Origin: Flexilinea flocculi | Lineage (GTDB): Bacteria; Chloroflexota; Anaerolineae; Anaerolineales; Anaerolineaceae | Assembly (NCBI RefSeq): GCF_001192795.1 | Contig: NZ_DF968181.1 | Span: 2,160,974 to 2,224,973, forward strand | Length of the DNA stretch: 64,000 nucleotides | Reading direction: 5' to 3' | In this document: piece after piece, positions 25,652-34,990 of the stretch | How the letters are laid out: each line of letters begins with the position of its first letter | Numbering within the stretch: the first letter of the stretch is position 1 | Notes under the pieces: generated by a model | Databases searched by the model: none | The model's input: the letters and a program-made list of their open reading frames with translations, nothing else | Told to the model about the DNA's origin: nothing | Program-made: the position numbers and the translations under genes

Positions 25652-26965
25652 TTGCCTTCAGCTACTTTTAATTTTCCAAAAAAATTCTATTGGGGTACTG
25701 CAACTTCATCTCACCAGGTTGAAGGACAAAATAAGAATAATTGGTCTGTGTGGGAATCTTCTCGCGGAAAAATCCTGAACGGCCATACCAGCGGTTTGGC
25801 ATGCGATTGGTGGGGAGGCCGATGGAAAGAAGATTTTGATCGGGCTGCAGAAACTGGACAGAATTCTCATCGTCTGTCCATCGAATGGTCCAGAATTCAG
25901 CCCGAATATGATCGCTGGGATGAGGAAGCTTTGGATTATTATCGCGAAATCATCCGGGGGCTCATCAGCAGAGGAATCCGTCCGATGGTCACACTGCACC
26001 ATTTTTCTGATCCATTATGGTTTACGGAAGTCGGTGGATGGGAATATGCTGATGCACCAGTTGTGTTCATGAAATATGTGGAAAAAGTCGTGTCGGCTTT
26101 TAAACCGCTTGTCAAAGAGTGGATTACGATCAATGAACCGAATGTGTATGTCCTCTGCGGTTATCTAACCGGGACATTTCCACCAGGAAAAAAGATGGAC
26201 TTGCCATCTGCTTTTCAGGTGCTTTCCAATATGGTGCAGGCACACGCACTTGCTTATCATTTCATCCATCGACGTCAAACCGATGCAAAGGTGGGCGTTT
26301 CCATCAACTATCGTGGCTTCACGCCAAAAAATCATACTCCTAGAGACCGCTGGCTGGCAAATGTATTGAATTCGAATTTCAACAATTCATTCATGAATGC
26401 AATCAGCAAAGGACGACTGAAATTTGGTCTGCGATCTAATTCGCAAAAAAAAGCCAAAGACACGTTTGATTTTGTCGGGTTGAATTATTATACGTGCAGT
26501 CAGGTTCACCTCGGACCGTATCTCAATCGTTTTTTAAGTTATCCGGAAGATGCCGTTCTGAGCGATTCCGGATTTATTGCAAACCAGCCAGAACACTTCT
26601 ATCAAGCGATTGAATGGGGAGCTTCCTACGGAAAACCGGTAATCGTGACAGAGAATGGAATCGAAAATGCTGATGACAGCATTCGTCCGGAATATTTGGC
26701 TGATCACATCTATCAGTTGTGGCGGGCTTACAATAATAATTTGCCGGTTCAGGGATATTATCATTGGACTTTAGTGGACAATTTTGAATGGGATCGCGGT
26801 TGGACACAGCGTTTTGGCTTATGGGGTCTGGAAAACAAAACCCAAAAACGTATCCGTCGCCCATCGGTAGATTTCTATCAGGAAATCTGCAAAAAAAATT
26901 ATCTGGATTCGGAAGATGTAGCAAAATTTGCGCCTAAATCCTTCGAAAAACTTTTCGAATCGTGA
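25652..26965 (+). CDS. Glycoside hydrolase family 1 (beta-glucosidase/galactosidase type)
   Basis: Cytoplasmic GH1 enzyme with (beta/alpha)8 fold; no signal peptide. The N-terminal motif FYWGTATSSHQVEG, the acid/base Glu in TINEPNVY and the nucleophile Glu in IVTENGIE are present. The 438-residue length fits the family. AAGGAG sits seven bases before a TTG codon at 25652 (MPSATFNFPKKFYWG), which I take as the start; an earlier TTG at 25622 lies inside the upstream gene. Substrate (glucoside, galactoside or mannoside) cannot be told. The last codons contain TTCGAAAA and TTTTCGAA as an inverted pair. Confidence 0.92.
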   Translation: MPSATFNFPKKFYWGTATSSHQVEGQNKNNWSVWESSRGKILNGHTSGLACDWWGGRWKEDFDRAAETGQNSHRLSIEWSRIQPEYDRWDEEALDYYREIIRGLISRGIRPMVTLHHFSDPLWFTEVGGWEYADAPVVFMKYVEKVVSAFKPLVKEWITINEPNVYVLCGYLTGTFPPGKKMDLPSAFQVLSNMVQAHALAYHFIHRRQTDAKVGVSINYRGFTPKNHTPRDRWLANVLNSNFNNSFMNAISKGRLKFGLRSNSQKKAKDTFDFVGLNYYTCSQVHLGPYLNRFLSYPEDAVLSDSGFIANQPEHFYQAIEWGASYGKPVIVTENGIENADDSIRPEYLADHIYQLWRAYNNNLPVQGYYHWTLVDNFEWDRGWTQRFGLWGLENKTQKRIRRPSVDFYQEICKKNYLDSEDVAKFAPKSFEKLFES

Positions 26966-27012
26966 TTTCTGTTGGTCCATCAATGCGCAGTCTGGTCTGC
27001 AACTTGAAGAAT

Positions 27013-27079
27013 CAGTAAAATTTTATGTTGTTGTATAGTTTTTGCATAAAGCGAAAAAACTATACAACAACATATTTCA
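27013..27079. repeat. Interspersed palindromic element, copy 7 (truncated, 20-bp stem)
   Basis: A perfect 20-bp stem (27024-27043 with 27055-27074) is built from TATGTTGTTGTATAGTTTTT and its complement, with an 11-nt loop containing GCATAAAGCGA. A weak left flank ATCAGTAAAA is present, but the right terminal repeat is missing because the GrpB gene begins at once. It may also act as the terminator for the GH1 operon. Confidence 0.75.
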
Positions 27080-27709
27080 ATGAAGAAAATTATGAACATT
27101 GATTCGCCAGCGCTTGAAGCCATGAGCCGACAAGAATTAAGTCGACTGTTTCCGATTATCCTTGTCAAATATGATCCGGAATGGCCTTTCCGTTATGAGC
27201 ATGAAGCCGCTGACATTCAAAGATCTATCCCCGCAAACAACTGGTATAGAATCAGACATTTTGGCAGCACATCAGTCCCAGGTCTGGATGCAAAACCAAC
27301 CATCGATATTCTGTTGGAAATTCACATCGGATCTGATTTGGATTCCATCATCGAAATATTCAAAAATCGATCCTATTATTATTCTCCGCAGCCGGAGAAT
27401 CCAGCTCCTCATATGATGTTTATGAAGGGTTATACTCCTGATGGTTTTTCCGGACAAGCATTTCATGTCCATGTACGCTATCCAGGGGACTGGGATGAAA
27501 TTTACTTCCGGGATTTTCTGCGAATACACCCGGAAACAGCCGCTGAATATGCTTCTTTAAAACATCAATTGAAGAATCAATTTGAATATGATCGAGATGG
27601 TTATACGCATGCTAAAAGCGATTTTATCCAACATTACACGAAAATTGCCAAAGAGAATATCAAAAATTTATCAGCCAAGTATTCTGATGGCCAACAATCC
27701 GATTGTTGA
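27080..27709 (+). CDS. GrpB family protein (UPF0157)
   Basis: This 209-residue protein has the GrpB/nucleotidyltransferase-like core: VKYDPEWPFRYEHEA, RIRHFGSTSVPGLDAKPTIDI and HVHVRYPGD-FRDFLR. The GST-S-VPGL-KP-ID block resembles a nucleotidyltransferase active site, but the activity of the family is not established. The start is either ATG 27080 or ATG 27092; the first abuts the hairpin element, and neither has a strong ribosome site. It stands alone and converges on the next gene. Confidence 0.88.
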   Translation: MKKIMNIDSPALEAMSRQELSRLFPIILVKYDPEWPFRYEHEAADIQRSIPANNWYRIRHFGSTSVPGLDAKPTIDILLEIHIGSDLDSIIEIFKNRSYYYSPQPENPAPHMMFMKGYTPDGFSGQAFHVHVRYPGDWDEIYFRDFLRIHPETAAEYASLKHQLKNQFEYDRDGYTHAKSDFIQHYTKIAKENIKNLSAKYSDGQQSDC

Positions 27710-27721
27710 AATCTCCGCCTT

Positions 27722-29842
27722 CTACAGCCAAAACATTAATGCATAAGCGATTTTCTGGAAAAGAATTGGATTATGATACTCGAAGAAATTGCTGACGTCT
27801 AATTGAGCCTCTCCGCATGATAGAGCGATATAGAAACCTGTGTTAATCAGCAGGCAAATCAATAATACAGCCTGAGAAAATTTTTCCAAATGAATTTCCT
27901 GCAGCTTTTCAACAGCAAAAAAGGCTGCTGTCATTCCAGCTAAAACAATCATCCAGGAGAAATCCATCATGTAACGTTGATAGGTGCCGACGGAGGATCC
28001 GACATATCCGGCTATGAAAAGCGGAATCAAGATCAACCCTGCCAAAAGAGCTGAAAAAAGCCGGTCGCGTGTCCGTTTTATGAGCGGATAATAAGGGACT
28101 AATAATAGCAAAAAAATGAACGGGCAAATGGAAGCTGCTGAAAAACAATTTTTCCAGTATTTTGTTCCGGCAAAGCCAAATGTCAATGGCTCCGGCGCGA
28201 CAAGAAACGGGAAATCTGTGCTGAACTGTATCCCCGGGCGGAAAATCAGGTTGAAAATTCCGAGCAAATAATTCGGAACAGTTAATCCGTTGATTGCTGC
28301 ACGGTTATCAACGATTGTCAACTGATAATTCTGTCCAAATTCAAAAACAGATCCAAAACGCAATTGGTTGTAAATCATCAAGAATAATCCGATGATCAGA
28401 TACGGAATGATGACAGCAAAAAATGGCTGTATTTGTAAATGTAGCCGCCTGTTTTCCTTTTTTGAAAAAATCAGCGGTAGCAAGATCGGAATATTTAAGA
28501 GCGAAGCAAAAATGGAAATCGGCCTGCAGCCAACTGCACACGCCATGAAGAGGCATCCGAAAGCCAGCTTCAGATTCCGATGCGTTTCATTCGATACAGC
28601 GCTAAGATTCAGAGCAAAACCGCAGACAGAAAAACAGAACGCAGAAACCATTGCCAATTCATAGGAAAGCGGGCGCCTGATACACCAGATCAGACCGGTT
28701 GATTGAACCAGGAAAATCAAACCAATGAGGAATGTCGCTGCCGACAAATGGTTGAAAAACCGCCTCGTGATCCAAAAGAGACAATAAGCCAATCCGAAAG
28801 AGCCGAGTATTGCATAGAATAAAACTGCAAAATCGTTCAATAAATAATGACCGGTTATCAGTTTATAAGGAAGAAGGAGCGTGACAACAGGGATAACGCC
28901 AAAATAAACGTAATACTTGCCTTCATAATACGCTGTATCCCAATAGATATCCGCATCGGAAATCTGATTCGCAGCTCTTTCTGCAGCATCATAAGGATTT
29001 TGCAGCGTCTTGAGGATTTCCGGCGGTTCTGCCAGCAGAGACAATGACCGATGGGAAAGAGCTTCGGTTAATAACTGATAATGGTCTTTATTCCAGAAAG
29101 CAAAGTTGTCCGAATGAATCATTGTCTTCAGATTCGGATATGTGCTGACAGAGACAAACAGAAATGTACCGGCAAAGTATAAAAAAATCCCGAACAGCCA
29201 CCTTCTCTGGCAGCGCTCTTTCAAATGCAAGCGCGTCTGATGTAAAAAAGAACCCGGCCGAAAACAATAAATGACAGACACAATCAGAATCAATATACTA
29301 AAACGATAAAAATTGAAGTGAAAGGGTACTGGAGAGTTGATGCCTAATGAAATCGCTTGCGGTTCCAGGTTTTCCAACGTCAGCGTGATTTCAGAAACAT
29401 TTTTACTTGGATACAGGAAAATGAATCGGCTGTGTTCTATACCGGGAATTATTTCAATTTTTCGTGTATGTCCTGCAGCAAAACCGACCTCAGTGGTATG
29501 GACAGTACCCCGAATTCGATCCTGCAAGACATTTTCCAACTGGATCTCCAAATTGCGTAAATCGTCGGGGATACCCTGATCTTTGTGGATGGCTAATACC
29601 AGTTTCTTTTCGCCCCCCAAATCCGAAAATTCCATCTCGGATTTGGAGACTGAGATCCTTTTTTGAGAGTTGCTTCCAATTAATTCAAAACTGCGAATAT
29701 TAAACAGAAATATTTCGAGTAATCCGCAAATCAAAAAAATGGTTAATGCAACTTTTATTCGTCTGTTCTGGATCAACGCCACAAATTTCCCTTCGAATCT
29801 ATATTTCCGGATACAACAGTCTGTTATAGCATTATTTCTCAA
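27722..29842 (-). CDS. Large polytopic membrane protein, GT-C-like
   Basis: This 706-residue protein has an N-terminal helix, an extracytoplasmic domain of about 120 residues, then ten or more hydrophobic segments. A loop reads DIYWDTAYYEGKYYVYFG before a long set of helices. The overall arrangement resembles GT-C glycosyltransferases or related surface-polymer proteins, but I cannot assign a family. Its position beside polysaccharide genes supports a role in the envelope. The start may lie further in, at an ATG nearer the first hydrophobic helix. Confidence 0.6.
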   Translation of the reverse strand: MRNNAITDCCIRKYRFEGKFVALIQNRRIKVALTIFLICGLLEIFLFNIRSFELIGSNSQKRISVSKSEMEFSDLGGEKKLVLAIHKDQGIPDDLRNLEIQLENVLQDRIRGTVHTTEVGFAAGHTRKIEIIPGIEHSRFIFLYPSKNVSEITLTLENLEPQAISLGINSPVPFHFNFYRFSILILIVSVIYCFRPGSFLHQTRLHLKERCQRRWLFGIFLYFAGTFLFVSVSTYPNLKTMIHSDNFAFWNKDHYQLLTEALSHRSLSLLAEPPEILKTLQNPYDAAERAANQISDADIYWDTAYYEGKYYVYFGVIPVVTLLLPYKLITGHYLLNDFAVLFYAILGSFGLAYCLFWITRRFFNHLSAATFLIGLIFLVQSTGLIWCIRRPLSYELAMVSAFCFSVCGFALNLSAVSNETHRNLKLAFGCLFMACAVGCRPISIFASLLNIPILLPLIFSKKENRRLHLQIQPFFAVIIPYLIIGLFLMIYNQLRFGSVFEFGQNYQLTIVDNRAAINGLTVPNYLLGIFNLIFRPGIQFSTDFPFLVAPEPLTFGFAGTKYWKNCFSAASICPFIFLLLLVPYYPLIKRTRDRLFSALLAGLILIPLFIAGYVGSSVGTYQRYMMDFSWMIVLAGMTAAFFAVEKLQEIHLEKFSQAVLLICLLINTGFYIALSCGEAQLDVSNFFEYHNPILFQKIAYALMFWL

Positions 29843-29890
29843 TTATAAAGAAAATCCTTGATATTCCATTGAGATTTGATTGCAGGAAAA

Positions 29891-29996
29891 GATTGCTTCA
29901 TCGGGCTTATGCCCTTCTCGCAATGACAGGTTGCCTTGCAAGTAATACAGGGACAATATTTGTCGTTGCGAGCCACGCAGGGGTAAAGCAATCTCC
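29891..29996. repeat. Second repeat family, copy B with inverted halves
   Basis: GATTGCTTCATCGGGCTTAT...CGCAATGACAGG is followed by an inverted half, TGTCGTTGCGAGCC...AAAGCAATC, giving a long imperfect palindrome of about 105 bp. It matches the copy at 20.59 kb. This is the widespread GATTGCTTC/TCATTGCGAG type of dispersed repeat; whether it is mobile is not known. Confidence 0.72.
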
Positions 29997-30014
29997 TTTT
30001 ACATGAAAATCATA

Positions 30015-30035
30015 ACCACCGGCTAAGCCGGTGGT
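30015..30035. repeat. 9-bp perfect palindrome, possible IS200/IS605 end remnant
   Basis: ACCACCGGC, a TAA loop, then GCCGGTGGT. Hairpins of this look occur at the ends of IS200/IS605 elements, but no transposase gene or fragment can be identified beside it. The gap 29843-30152 otherwise contains only the repeat at 29891-29996. Confidence 0.4.
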
Positions 30036-30152
30036 ATATACATGTTTTATCAGAGAGCTTAATCCTGTTATATGCGCGAGAGAGTCCTTAAGATTAAAAA
30101 AGCTTATCTACAGGATGAAGCCAAAAATATTTATTCAGATGTAGAAGACAAA

Positions 30153-31196
30153 TTACTTTTCTAACAATTTGATAAACGGCTCAGCAATTCGATCGATTTC
30201 GCGTAATTCCTCATCAGAAAAATTCAATTGATCCAATACTCTCAGATTTTCATCCACTTGGTCAACGCTGCTGGCGCCAAACAATGCGCTGGTGACACGA
30301 GTATCTCGCAGAACCCAGGCAAGGGACATCTGTGCCAAAGTCTGTCCGCGTTTTTGTGCAACTTCATTAAGAGCTTTGATATATCCTATCGTCTGTTCAT
30401 TAATTAAATTGCTTTTCAGATGTTTGTTCAGGGAAGCTCGCGAGCCTTCCGGAATACCATTAAGATATCTTCCTGAAAGCAATCCTCTTTGAAGCGGTGA
30501 AAAAACAATGACACCGATCCCGTTCTCAGCTGTGATGTCAAACAGATGGTCCTTTTCAGTCCACCGATTGAGAATGGAATAGGATGGCTGATGGATCAAG
30601 CAAGGAGTGCCAAGATCTCGTAGTATTTTCGCTGCTTTTGCAGTGAGGTCAGCCGGATAATTGGAAATTCCGGCATAAAGAGCTTTCCCCTGCCGGACAA
30701 CGTGATCCAACGCACTCATTGTTTCTTCTAATGGCGTCTCAGGATCCGGGCGATGATGATAAAAGACATCCACATAATCCAGCCCTGTGCGTTTCAAGCT
30801 CTGATTCAAACTGGAAATCAGATATTTGCGAGATCCAAAATCGCCATATGGGCCAGGCCACATATCATACCCCGCTTTGGAAGATATAAATAACTCATCC
30901 CGATACGGTTTCAAATCCAGAGCGAATAACTGTCCGAAAACACGCTCAGCAGCGCCATAGGGAGGTCCATAATTATTTGCCAGATCAAAATGAGTAATTC
31001 CCTTATTAAACGCATGACGAACCATAGCTCGAGCAGTTTCAAAACTTTTATAACCGTCAAAATTATGCCATAACCCGAGTGTCAGTACGGGCAGTTTAAT
31101 TCCGCTTCGTCCACAGCGTCGATAAATCATTGTATCGTAACGCGAAGGTGAAGCAGCATATACGTCGGATAAATTTTCGTTATGAGCATCGATCAT
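30153..31196 (-). CDS. Aldo/keto reductase (YghZ-like)
   Basis: NADPH-dependent oxidoreductase of 347 residues. The catalytic tetrad is visible: D and Y in HFDLANNYG, K in FISSKAGYD, H in DVFYHHRPD. The GPPYGAAERVFG block is typical of the YghZ/Kv-beta group, which reduces L-glyceraldehyde 3-phosphate and other aldehydes. Its start overlaps the stop of the upstream membrane glycosyltransferase gene as ATGA, so it belongs to the polysaccharide operon, where such enzymes may modify a sugar precursor. Confidence 0.9.
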   Translation of the reverse strand: MIDAHNENLSDVYAASPSRYDTMIYRRCGRSGIKLPVLTLGLWHNFDGYKSFETARAMVRHAFNKGITHFDLANNYGPPYGAAERVFGQLFALDLKPYRDELFISSKAGYDMWPGPYGDFGSRKYLISSLNQSLKRTGLDYVDVFYHHRPDPETPLEETMSALDHVVRQGKALYAGISNYPADLTAKAAKILRDLGTPCLIHQPSYSILNRWTEKDHLFDITAENGIGVIVFSPLQRGLLSGRYLNGIPEGSRASLNKHLKSNLINEQTIGYIKALNEVAQKRGQTLAQMSLAWVLRDTRVTSALFGASSVDQVDENLRVLDQLNFSDEELREIDRIAEPFIKLLEK

Positions 31197-33235
31197 TGTT
31201 TTCCTCCTTGTATTCGTTCAAACACACCCCATTGATCATTCATTCCTTCATTAATCGTTTCGCGATATTGGTAATTCTGACATAAAAAATTATACGTTTC
31301 CAACTGATAATCTGCCAGATTTAATTCGCTGCAAAATCCTGAATCGGAAAATGGTATTTTCGCAAGGTAACTTTCATTGGTATAGATAATAAATCGTGGC
31401 GGATTTTGCTTCAAATCATATAAAAATTGTGACCATTGTTTTTCCTGGACATATCCGGGAAATAAATATAAAGGACGGACATTAAAAAATCGTGTCGGCG
31501 CTGATCGTTCAGCCAGGACATACGATGCCAATCCGCCACCCCAAATGATTACCGGATCAGTTTTATTCGTGTTTTCCTTCAGGAAATCGGCAGTTTTTGT
31601 GTAAACAGACGGCATCCGAGGATTGTAGTTTTCCCGATAAAGTGAAACGATCGGAATCGATGTGACGATGAACAAGAGTATAACCAGGAACACAGCGGTC
31701 TGAGTTTTCATATTTGTATTAAGAAAATCATAGATCCGCATTCCCAGCCAGATAACCAGCACACAGACTGGTGGGAAACACAAGATAAAATAATGCTGAT
31801 AATTCATCCCGGATAAACCCGCCAGCAACAATTCAATTGGCAGCGAAAGGAAAGCCCATAAAAGAATCGGAGGATTTTCAATTGATCCAAAGAAACTGCC
31901 GCTTTTCATTCGCAGACAATTAAGAAATCGAATAAAAACAATCAGCCATGATAGAAAACCGGAGGAAAGAAAAATGGAAATCCCTGGCAAGAAAGTCAGC
32001 GTTGTCAATCCGGTTGCCCAGCGGTTGGCAGCGCTTTGCTCCGAGTAAATCAGATTATACAGAAAAGCGACATCCCAATACTCCTGAAGTGCACCTTTGT
32101 TCCAAAAGTAAAAAGCCCAAATTCCATTAATGGCAATCAATCCGAACAGAAAAAAGATCCATCGATGGATAATTTCCTTGCGATCTTTTTTCCATTGAAT
32201 CCATGAAAGAATTTCCATGATCGAGAAAGTAGCCCAAATACCGATCGTATTCTGTTTGCAGGTGAAAGCCAGTCCGCACAATAATCCGGAAGTTAACCCT
32301 GACAGGAATGGTCTGGTTTTCCAAAATCGGGAAAAAAACAATCCCAGAGCGAGAATCTGAAAAAATAGCGCATACTCTTCAGTGTAATTTCCAAAATCAA
32401 ATACTCTGACGTAATGCAGGATTATCAGAATGACTGCCGAGAGGGTTATGGATTCGGGGAAAAAACGTGACAGTAGTTTGAATAAGATAAAAGCCCCGGT
32501 AAATAATGCGAACAGCTCCAGCAGCCATATACCCGTAAGTGATCCGTCTGCCAAAAATAAACCGAACGCATCCAGATAGAAAACCATCGGCGGTTTATGG
32601 TCCCAAATTTCAAGATAGGGGATTTTCCCGTTCCGAATTTGTTGACCGATGTATGAAAAAATTGAGTAATCATAGGAAGGATAATAATTTTTTCGCAGCG
32701 GGAAAAATGCTCCCATGAGCAACAGACAGGCAAGAAAAATCAACGCTGTCTGCCAGACGATTCTTCCATTCAAAAAAATCCGTCTGCATGTCTGTCCAAT
32801 ACGTTTTTCAAGTTTGAACAGCAAATAGAATAGAACGAATGATCCCTGAATCAGGTAAAACCCAAAAAAAATCAATGCCGGTACAGCCTGGCGTATATAA
32901 CGAATGATATGGTCTACTGGTGGATGATCATAATAAAACTGAGAGGCAATCGCGATTGTAAAACTGATCACACTGGTGAAAAACAAACAAAGGATTGTCT
33001 TTTCGATGATACTTCTCTTTAGCGCCAGACGCATGAATATCACTGGTCCGTTTTTCTTGAAATACCACAGCCAACCTGCCCAAATCAGACAAGCGGCGAT
33101 AAAGACAATCAGAATAAAACCGGACCTGATTAAAGACAGTCCGGTTTCAGATGGCTTCCATAAAAAGAAAATGGCGCAAAAAGCTTCAAGAATTGTTAAA
33201 GAAGGGATGAAAAAACGCAATGTCAATTTTTTCAT
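31193..33235 (-). CDS. GT39-like membrane glycosyltransferase
   Basis: This 680-residue polytopic protein has the GT-C hallmark after an early helix: YYPSYDYSIFSYIGQQI and then IPYLEIWDHKPPMVFYLD, where acidic residues would bind a lipid-linked sugar donor and the KPP motif is characteristic of PMT_2/GT39 proteins. Around ten further helices follow and a soluble C-terminal domain of about 130 residues. It probably transfers a sugar from a polyprenyl phosphate donor on the outer face of the membrane. It is coupled to the aldo/keto reductase gene. Confidence 0.82.
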   Translation of the reverse strand: MKKLTLRFFIPSLTILEAFCAIFFLWKPSETGLSLIRSGFILIVFIAACLIWAGWLWYFKKNGPVIFMRLALKRSIIEKTILCLFFTSVISFTIAIASQFYYDHPPVDHIIRYIRQAVPALIFFGFYLIQGSFVLFYLLFKLEKRIGQTCRRIFLNGRIVWQTALIFLACLLLMGAFFPLRKNYYPSYDYSIFSYIGQQIRNGKIPYLEIWDHKPPMVFYLDAFGLFLADGSLTGIWLLELFALFTGAFILFKLLSRFFPESITLSAVILIILHYVRVFDFGNYTEEYALFFQILALGLFFSRFWKTRPFLSGLTSGLLCGLAFTCKQNTIGIWATFSIMEILSWIQWKKDRKEIIHRWIFFLFGLIAINGIWAFYFWNKGALQEYWDVAFLYNLIYSEQSAANRWATGLTTLTFLPGISIFLSSGFLSWLIVFIRFLNCLRMKSGSFFGSIENPPILLWAFLSLPIELLLAGLSGMNYQHYFILCFPPVCVLVIWLGMRIYDFLNTNMKTQTAVFLVILLFIVTSIPIVSLYRENYNPRMPSVYTKTADFLKENTNKTDPVIIWGGGLASYVLAERSAPTRFFNVRPLYLFPGYVQEKQWSQFLYDLKQNPPRFIIYTNESYLAKIPFSDSGFCSELNLADYQLETYNFLCQNYQYRETINEGMNDQWGVFERIQGGKQ

Positions 33236-33244
33236 CGTATTAAG

Positions 33245-34765
33245 TCAATGAATAGGATCGAATTGATAGATGACCGATTGGCTGATTTTGCTTTCCTTAG
33301 CAAGTCGGGAGAAATACTCGCCAGTTCTTTTTCCGGCAGATCCATCCGTATAAGTACATTCATCCTGAATGAACTTTAAGCGTTCAGCTTCATCAGTCTC
33401 CGGATGCTCCAGATACAAATTGATGGCATCCTTCAATTGTTCCTTGTTGTAAACAACACGGCCAGCCTTGGCATTTCGAAAACGCTCATGTGTAGGCCAT
33501 TTGCCGATTTCTGACAGAGACAAACTGAATTTTTCCGGTTTGTTCCATCCGCCAGGAGCATCGATGCAGACACTGACAATCGGCCGATTGTGGATTGCTG
33601 TCTCCACAACCATCGTTGAATAGACCGTCAAAAAGACATCCGACCAGGCCATCATGGAAGACTTCTCCGGCATATCCTCTCCAGAGTAGAATCCAAGATC
33701 ACCACCCAACGCGACAGGTTCAACCAGATGGATATAGGGTTTCCCTTTGATCAGTTCCCGGATACGATTTGCCTCTTCTTCAAAAAGGGATCCGGCAAGA
33801 AAGTGATTGGGATGGAGCCGAATCAATAACTGGCAGGGTTGATTCAATGCATCTTCAGAGACTAATTGAACTAATGCTTCAATATCCTGAAAGTTTGGGG
33901 AGAAGGTAACAAAACTGCAAGCAAAAGATATCAGTTTTCGATTCAAATCCAGTTGATGCATTTGAAAATACGCTTCCCGTGAAAGCTGCCATTTCTTTTG
34001 GAAATATCCATCATAGGTGGGAATTCCGCCGATATTCACCCGATCTTGATTCCAATCAGCCCCTTCCGTCAGTTCCTGTTTCTGAATCTGTGACCAGCAA
34101 TTCGCCCACTGCATTGGCGCCCCGGGCAGGCGATAACTGCTTGGATTATCCCATCCAATTACAGCCATGCAAGTTTCAATCCCTCTTTGAGCAGCTTCCC
34201 GCAGTAAATAACGATCCAATCGCCATCCGGATGTACTGGCAATAACGAGTGTTGGTGAATATTTCTCAAAAAGATCTGAATAGATGGCTGGCGTATAACG
34301 CATCTGGCTCCTCACCAGATTCTTCCGCGCATATCCTGATTTCCGCAGAATGCGGATATACCCTTTGAGAAAAGGCATCAAGAATTTGCCGCGTCGTGAT
34401 GTTTCATGATTCATCTGCCGTAAATGGCTGTCAATTGCTGTTGTGTTAACCTGATCAGAACCGCCCATCCAACGTAAAAAATGCAGCCAATACTGGCGAT
34501 TATGATGAACGCTTTTGAAATATTTTTTAAGCCCGTCAAGCCGTAAGCCTTCAAAATACAGGTTATCCGCAGCAAATCTCGAGCGGACTTTATCGGTCAC
34601 GCCATCATCGGTCAGGACGACTACGCGAATTCCATTAGACAACATCGTATTGACAACATCTGTCTGTAAAAAATAAACCAATGCCAATCCATGATCAGCG
34701 CTGATAAAGACTGTTTTTTGTTTTTTTTCAATTAATTCGTTATTCATGCTATTTATAATTTTCAT
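33245..34765 (-). CDS. Putative polysaccharide biosynthesis protein, GT-B-like
   Basis: Soluble protein of 506 residues. The C-terminal half contains IRLHPNHF, a segment with SDVFLTVYSTMVVETAIHNRP and a GGW-KPE block, reminiscent of capsule or CDP-glycerol-type polymer transferases with a GT-B fold. It is similar in plan to the protein at 43250-44869. The acceptor and donor are unknown. The start is uncertain between ATG 34765 and ATG 34747. Confidence 0.6.
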   Translation of the reverse strand: MKIINSMNNELIEKKQKTVFISADHGLALVYFLQTDVVNTMLSNGIRVVVLTDDGVTDKVRSRFAADNLYFEGLRLDGLKKYFKSVHHNRQYWLHFLRWMGGSDQVNTTAIDSHLRQMNHETSRRGKFLMPFLKGYIRILRKSGYARKNLVRSQMRYTPAIYSDLFEKYSPTLVIASTSGWRLDRYLLREAAQRGIETCMAVIGWDNPSSYRLPGAPMQWANCWSQIQKQELTEGADWNQDRVNIGGIPTYDGYFQKKWQLSREAYFQMHQLDLNRKLISFACSFVTFSPNFQDIEALVQLVSEDALNQPCQLLIRLHPNHFLAGSLFEEEANRIRELIKGKPYIHLVEPVALGGDLGFYSGEDMPEKSSMMAWSDVFLTVYSTMVVETAIHNRPIVSVCIDAPGGWNKPEKFSLSLSEIGKWPTHERFRNAKAGRVVYNKEQLKDAINLYLEHPETDEAERLKFIQDECTYTDGSAGKRTGEYFSRLAKESKISQSVIYQFDPIH

Positions 34766-34834
34766 AGCCCTGACATTTCTCAGGTTTTTTTCGATGATGA
34801 CAGGTAAATGCTCCGTTCAGATTGACTTCTCCCA

Positions 34835-34960
34835 TCAGCGATTCGAAGGATGGAAAAGCCTTTTAAGAAAAAAAGAACAACCTTGTTATAGTGATGGTTC
34901 TACGTTTCGCGAAAAACCATCACCACAACAAATACTCCCTCTTATAATTCGATCCGCTGA
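34835..34960. repeat. Interspersed palindromic element, copy 8
   Basis: The ends TCAGCGATTCGAA (34835-34847) and TTCGATCCGCTGA (34948-34960) are inverted at 11 of 13 positions. The central stem pairs TTGTTATAGTGATGGTT with AACCATCACCACAACAA with two A-C mismatches, around an apex CTACGTTTCGCGAAAA. The left flank AAAAGCCTTTTAAGAAAAAAAG matches the copy at 15.6 kb. It divides the polysaccharide cluster into two blocks. Confidence 0.8.
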
Positions 34961-34990
34961 TTTCCCATACATTCTCCAAATTTTGGTTTA

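Noticed and set aside
26942-26959. Palindrome TTCGAAAA/TTTTCGAA as another element end
   Set aside because: It lies within the last codons of the GH1 gene and lacks the CAGCAATT part of the element ends.
30072-30164. 30-residue reading frame after the IS200-like palindrome
   Set aside because: It lacks a ribosome site, overlaps the end of the aldo/keto reductase gene, and has no similarity to a transposase that I can recognise.
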